Below, in pieces: positions 59,606 to 64,000 of a DNA stretch of 64,000 nt (position 1 is the stretch's first letter; each line of letters opens with the position of its first letter). Under the pieces are notes generated by a model, which saw only the letters and a program-made list of their open reading frames with translations, ran no database searches and was not told where the DNA came from. The DNA comes from Viscum album (Eukaryota > Streptophyta > Magnoliopsida > Santalales > Viscaceae). The position numbers and the translations under genes are program-made. The stretch spans positions 1,019,731,343-1,019,795,342 of the forward strand of contig OY728159.1 of assembly GCA_963277665.1 (NCBI GenBank), given 5' to 3'.

Positions 59606-60540
59606 CGACATATAGTGGAGTCTTCTACAGCCGACAGTATGCAGTTGATGCAGAGGTCCAAGCTGACCAGGCCATCAGGTGAGTGATCTCAAGATACAGG
59701 TTTAGTTTTGCGGGGCACACGAAACAGAGCTAGCCATACGAGGAGCATACAATGCTATGCATGCAGTGAGCAGGGTGACATGGCTTGAGACTACTCAAAC
59801 CGCCCTGCAGATGAGAAGCATGCAGTAGATGGACCTCCTAGGCAGAGGTTCGACAGTGGTGGTCCTATGGGTGCAGGCAGACATGGTAGAGGAGCTGGCC
59901 GAGCAGTAGGTGGTGGATGACATTTCGAGGACCTAATACCCCCACCACCACCAGTAGGTCCACCCTAACCGCAAGGAACAGATAGGCAAGGTAGATCCCA
60001 GCTTTAGGCAGGTGAGGCCCAGACCATAATGCTCCGAGAGCAGGTGGACAGGAGCGGGACTAGATCCAGGCATAGATATTTTTTACTTCTAACTTTGTTG
60101 ATGTTATTGTATGTGGTTGCTTTGTGTCTTTGTACTTTGATATGCTGTAATAAAATACACTTGTCCATGTGATGTTTGATTTACTACCTTTTCGTATGGT
60201 TGATACTGAGAGGTTCTAGTTAAAACTGTTGACTTGACCCTCACATTTGAGATTCCTATTAGAGAAGACCTAGTGACCACACACTGCTGCCAACAGTTTG
60301 ACTCAACCCTTGGAGGTGAGAGAAACGGTTGGATCTCTTGGTAGTAGCTTCGGGGTCTTACGATGTTGTCCATGGCATGAAATAGTACCATTCATGCCAG
60401 GATTGACTGTATTAGGCAATGAATGTGGTTAATCCTGTGGATGAGACCAGATTTCTCTTTTCAGCAAAGGAGAAATCTTAGCAGCTCTAGCAGGACGTAA
60501 GTGAAAGAGGGTGTAGTCGAGTTATTTACAAATAGCTAGT
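59606..60540 (+). other. Gag tail to pol junction of D, strongly degraded
   Basis: No frame holds a convincing zinc knuckle, protease or RT motif. Gag-tail-like Gly/Arg/Pro-rich sequence is readable to ~60060. The RT core (LDY, DD box) is absent, so a deletion joins the gag/protease side to the end of RNase H. Confidence 0.55.
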
Positions 60541-60745
60541 CACACCCATAGTTCATTGAGTGATCAGTTTACGATTTACAGTTTACTATAATCTCAAAAG
60601 TATCAGGTGTGTCTTCTCGTAGAAGGACCTGGACCTTAGACGGTGACGTTGGCTTGAGTTCCTCTGGGACTATGACTTTGAGATAGTCTATAATCCTGGG
60701 AAGGGGAATGTTGTAGCAGTTTCTCTCAGTAAAAGATCAGGAATT
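60541..60745 (+). pseudogene. pol: RNase H C-terminal remnant of element D
   Basis: With frame changes the segment reads QFTIYS near 60570, then RWLEFLWDYDFEIVYNPGKGNVV and SLSVK at 60645-60738. This is the end of gypsy RNase H (RWLExLxDYDxxIxYxPGKxNxVADALSRK). The Asp of ADALSR reads Val (VAVSLS). Only this tail of the domain survives. Confidence 0.75.
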
Positions 60746-60894
60746 CAGCTGCTAAGAGAGGCGACAGAGTAGCTAGCTACGTTTCAGATATCCTTCGTGG
60801 ATAGGGACGGAGCAACCTTTCTACAGTCCCTCACAGTCACTCCTCCACTACTTCAGCAAGTAGGGGAGGCACTGTACGACCGACCTTGAAAATC

Positions 60895-61460
60895 ACCTAT
60901 GTGCTGGACTGACCCAGGGGAGTCAACACTTGTAGGACCAGATATGGTTCGGCCTACGACGGAGAAGGTACAGATCATCCAGGAGTGGATAAAGACTGCA
61001 CAGAGCAGACATAAGTCCAACACTAATTGGAGAAGGAGACCACTGGAGTTCGAGGATAGAGACCACGTTTTCCTATGGGTCTCACCTCGATGTGGTCTAC
61101 AGATATTTAATTGGGGCGGAATGTTATCTCCATGACTCATCAGACCTTTCTAGGTCCTCAGCAGGGTAGGTGAGGTGGCTTACCATCTTAATCTTCCTCC
61201 TCAATTTCACAAGGTGCATGAAGTCTTCCACGTATCTCATCTGAGGCGATACCGGCACGACCCGTCCCACATCATCGATCACAGGGAGCTGGACATTGAT
61301 GACATGGCGACTTTCACGGAGGTCCCAGTGGAGATCGAAGATCGACAGGAGCGAGTCCTATGTGGATGGTTGATTCCTCTGGTGCGCATTCGCTAGTAGC
61401 ACAGGAACCTCCAAGAGAGCTCTTGGGAGTGGGAGGCTCAGATGCGAGCTTAGTACCCAC
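60895..61460 (+). pseudogene. pol: Integrase C-terminus and chromodomain of element D
   Basis: The frame 60899-61135 reads LVGPDMVRPTTEKVQIIQEW, then KTAQSRHKSN and RRRPLEFEDRDHVFLWVSPR, the post-catalytic part of gypsy integrase. The frame 61175-61396 continues YHLNLPPQFHKVHEVFHVSH, LRRYRHDPSHI and PVEIEDRQERVLCGW, the start of the chromodomain. After the TAG a remnant (SSWEWEAQMRA-stop-YPHLFP) completes it. The HHCC finger and DDE core are missing, so a second deletion joins RNase H to the integrase C-terminus. The same order of motifs is seen at 17550-18116 in B. Confidence 0.86.
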
Positions 61461-61507
61461 ATTTATTTCCCTAGTGTGTGTTGTAGATTTACGAGATGTA
61501 AATCACT

Positions 61508-61520
61508 GAGGTGGGGGTAA
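61508..61520 (+). promoter_or_regulatory. Polypurine tract of element D
   Basis: GAGGTGGGGGTAA directly before the 3' LTR start TGTAAAGACC. Confidence 0.85.
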
Positions 61521-64000
61521 TGTAAAGACCGGGAAATTTCAAGAGATTTTTTTTAAAAATAATTTGGAATCTTACGAGTCCGCAGTTTCTAACAGCGCCT
61601 GATTCTGAGGCCCGGTGTGCCCAGAATCAATTTCTAAAGTTTTGTTAAGATTAAATTAACACGCGTAAGTAGTTTTCCTGAAAAAGTGGAATAAATCTTA
61701 AATAGTTACTCAGATTAGAAATATGAGGGCACCATTTCTCTCAAGATGGCAGTTTTACCCTAGGTGTGACTTAAGTTTCATCGGCACAAGCCTCCTATGA
61801 AAAATCCCAAAAATGGCATAACCGTAAATAAAATAATTAGATAAATTATTTTATTTTTTAAATTATTATAACTCACAAATGGTAGCTCAGATTAAAAATC
61901 TGAGACCACTGATGAACTCGTGAGGGCATGCTTTGTTTAAGCAGATATTTACTTTGGCCGGCGCGGGACAACAGAAAATGTTAGTATTTGGCAGCAAATA
62001 AAATAATTATGTGACAATTATTTTATTGTAAACTTCATAACTTCTAAAAAGTGAGTCGGATTAAAAATCCGAGAGTACCAATGGGTTTTTTGGGGCAATT
62101 TTCACCTAGGTGGAGCCTAACCTCGATCGACTCAAGTTGAGGGTGACTGATAATAATTTTCTGAACTTTTTTTTGGTACGTTCAGTAAACGTATGTTCAG
62201 GATTTTATATCTTTTAGACCAGTGCTTTGAATTGAAATCCAAGGGCACCGTTGAACTCATAGTGTCAGTAATTTCTTAGTGATACCTTCACCATAGTTAC
62301 GTTCTGATGAGTTTGGAAGTTATTTTTTGGCTTTTATATTAAAGAAAATAATAATAAAAGAAATTACAATACATTATTTTATTTTTAAGTTTCCATGTGT
62401 TCTGTGTGCGGTTAGTTGGAACCTCCCTTTGGGGGTTAGTGGTGGAAAAGTCACACCCTAAACTTCCATGAGAGGATGATTGGGGTGGGGACCACCTGAG
62501 CAGCATAACCTCCCATGAGAGGTTATGGCATGGGGTCCACATGGGGCTTAACCCCCCAGTTAATGGGGAGGGAGAGGAAACCTCACAACCCTCTCAATTA
62601 AATGTCGTGGGTCAACATAAAATTAATTGTTGTCAATTAATTTTATGTTTCAACATATAATTAATGCTCTCAATTAATTTTATGTGTCAACATAAAATTA
62701 ATTGCGGTCAATATATTTTATGCGCCAATGCTTTTTAATTCTCTTGAACCCCTGTATTTTTTTTAATTTGAGTAACCGCATCGTTGGAATTTAGGAAGGT
62801 TCCTAATAAATGAACCGTCATAAATTCCATGATGGTTACATACCTCTCCCCCTCTCCTATATATAGGGAGTTTTGGAGGAGGATTTGGCATGGCTTCACC
62901 AAGTGACGAAGTGCTGGTAAAGTGACGCGATGCCCAACACTTGGAGGATCAAGCTTCCTCCAATGAAGAACACGAAGATGACGGCGATGACAAATTCTTC
63001 CTCGGAACCCCTCTTCCGACATGGGATCTCTTCGACGACACTTCATCTTTCCTCTTCATCATCAATGGACCGACGCACGAACTCTGAAGTGGAAGTGTAT
63101 GGAGAACGTCGTCAGCATCATTTTCCCCCGTGACGAATGAACGCCCGTCGATTAAAAAGGTTGGGGTTTTGTATAATTTATACATGAATAAATTATCACG
63201 ATTGAGTTGTTTTGTATTTGAATAATCTTGGACTTATGTTACCACCTAATGTGGAGGGCGCGAGCTGAACGAACATGGCCCGAAAACTCTCCGCTGTTCT
63301 AGATTTTTGTTTCGCAACAGGAAGTGGTGACAATCGAATGCGGCGACTACGTGCCAGCCACGTGCAGAGGAACTGTGGCCCGCAACCGTGGGCCGCTCGA
63401 CCGGACCAAAGAAACCGCAGTACCAAATGGGTGCCGCGTTGTGGAGGACCGTGGCCCGCAATCCGTGGGCCACTTCGGCGGTGAACCATCCAGCTCGTCG
63501 GCCAGTCAGGTGAAGGAGCCGCGACACCTGAAGGTGCCGCACAGCAGGTCCCTGGCCCGCCTGAGCGGGCCGCATGCGCTGGAAAGGCTAGCCATCTTCG
63601 GCCAGCAGGTTGGGAGGGTGGCGCCGCTTGGTGCTTCCGGTTCGGGAATGCAGCCCCCCTAGATCGCTTGGACCTCTGGGCTGAGTCGTGGCCAGTCGCG
63701 TCGTGGCCTGCTATGCAGGGCCGCGCCGCGCTGGGCCAGGCCGTGATGGGCCGATCCGCACCGTGCTGGGCTGGGCCACACCCCGTTGAGCTGGTCCACG
63801 CCCCTTAGGCTGGGCTGCAGGACTTATCGGGCTGGTCTGACCCTCTTCTAGGTCAGACCCGCCAAAACCGGGTCGACCCGACCCGTCGGCCCACTAGGCT
63901 TGACGAGATGAGCCCGTTTCCACTTAATGGTGAATATCTTGAAGATTGCGCGTCCGATCGATGTGATCTATGTTGCACTGAGACTCTCATGACGTGACAA
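61521..64000 (+). repeat. 3' LTR of element D (truncated by window end)
   Basis: It starts TGTAAAGACCG and matches 48506-~50915. It includes the hairpin cluster (about 62490-62725), the TATA box (62858-62865) and the GC-rich island (63340-63900). The part corresponding to the E insertion site and the 39-bp minisatellite lies beyond the window. Confidence 0.9.
62858..62865 (+). promoter_or_regulatory. TATA box of element D 3' LTR
   Basis: TATATATA followed by GGGAG, as at 49866-49873. Confidence 0.6.

Larger units (their letters stand above)
48506..64000 (+). mobile_element. Element D: chromovirus with ~3.9-kb LTRs, internally deleted, right end off window
   Basis: The 5' LTR is 48506-51174 plus 57355-58601 (split by element E). 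Then come a tRNA-Met primer site (58605), gag, remains of RNase H, the integrase C-terminus and chromodomain, a polypurine tract (61508-61520) and the 3' LTR from 61521. The internal region is only 2.9 kb: protease and RT core, and most of the integrase core, are missing. Compared by eye, the first 150 bp of the two LTRs differ at about 14% of positions, so it is older than the E insert it carries. Confidence 0.88.

Overview
The window is plant nuclear DNA made almost entirely of transposable elements. I found no intact host gene. It contains chromodomain Ty3/gypsy (chromovirus, Del/Tekay-like) and Ty1/copia gag/pol remains, tRNA-iMet and tRNA-Asp primer binding sites, a plant L1-type LINE with an RNase H domain, and a ~179-bp satellite. 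Long LTRs (3.8-4.2 kb) and deep nesting point to a large-genome seed plant; the species cannot be read from the sequence.

Layout. 1-22071: element A, a gypsy element with ~4.2-kb LTRs whose internal region codes only for gag. Its 3' LTR is split by element B (9581-21989; 5-bp target duplication TTGTG), a full-length chromovirus with gag, protease, RT, RNase H, integrase and chromodomain, broken by nine in-frame stops and one frameshift. 22072-~27290: element C, an older gypsy element on the minus strand whose pol was hit by A. ~27300-28545, 40945-41780 and 43619-43750: pieces of one ~179-bp satellite. The block between the first two pieces holds element G (28551-32486; gag-only copia with 1.24-kb LTRs and target duplication ATAAC), a 1.24-kb two-copy tandem duplication (33146-35625), and element H (copia; LTR, gag, protease and pre-integrase, then truncated). 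41781-43618: a 5'-truncated LINE. 43751-48505: element F, an old gypsy element with LTR and gag N-terminus. 48506-64000: element D, a chromovirus with ~3.9-kb LTRs, inserted in F-type LTR sequence; its 3' LTR runs off the window. 51175-57349: element E, inserted in the 5' LTR of D (target duplication CTGTG), primed by tRNA-Asp and carrying an unfamiliar acidic reading frame instead of gag-pol.

Relative order. Rough hand alignment of short LTR stretches gives ~5% difference for B, ~6% for E, ~12% for A and ~14% for D. This agrees with the nesting (B younger than A, E younger than D). Insertion order: satellite and C first, then F, G, H and the LINE, then A and D, then B and E.

What stands out: two unrelated gag-only LTR elements (A gypsy, G copia); the pairing of gag-only A with pol-bearing B, which share most of the LTR and gag but differ in LTR 3' ends and in pol; ordered repeats inside the LTRs (triplicated CGTACG blocks in A/B, hairpins, a GC-rich island and a 39-bp coding-compatible minisatellite in D); and the acidic reading frame in E. 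All terminal repeats, target duplications and motifs were read by eye, and percentages are hand estimates.
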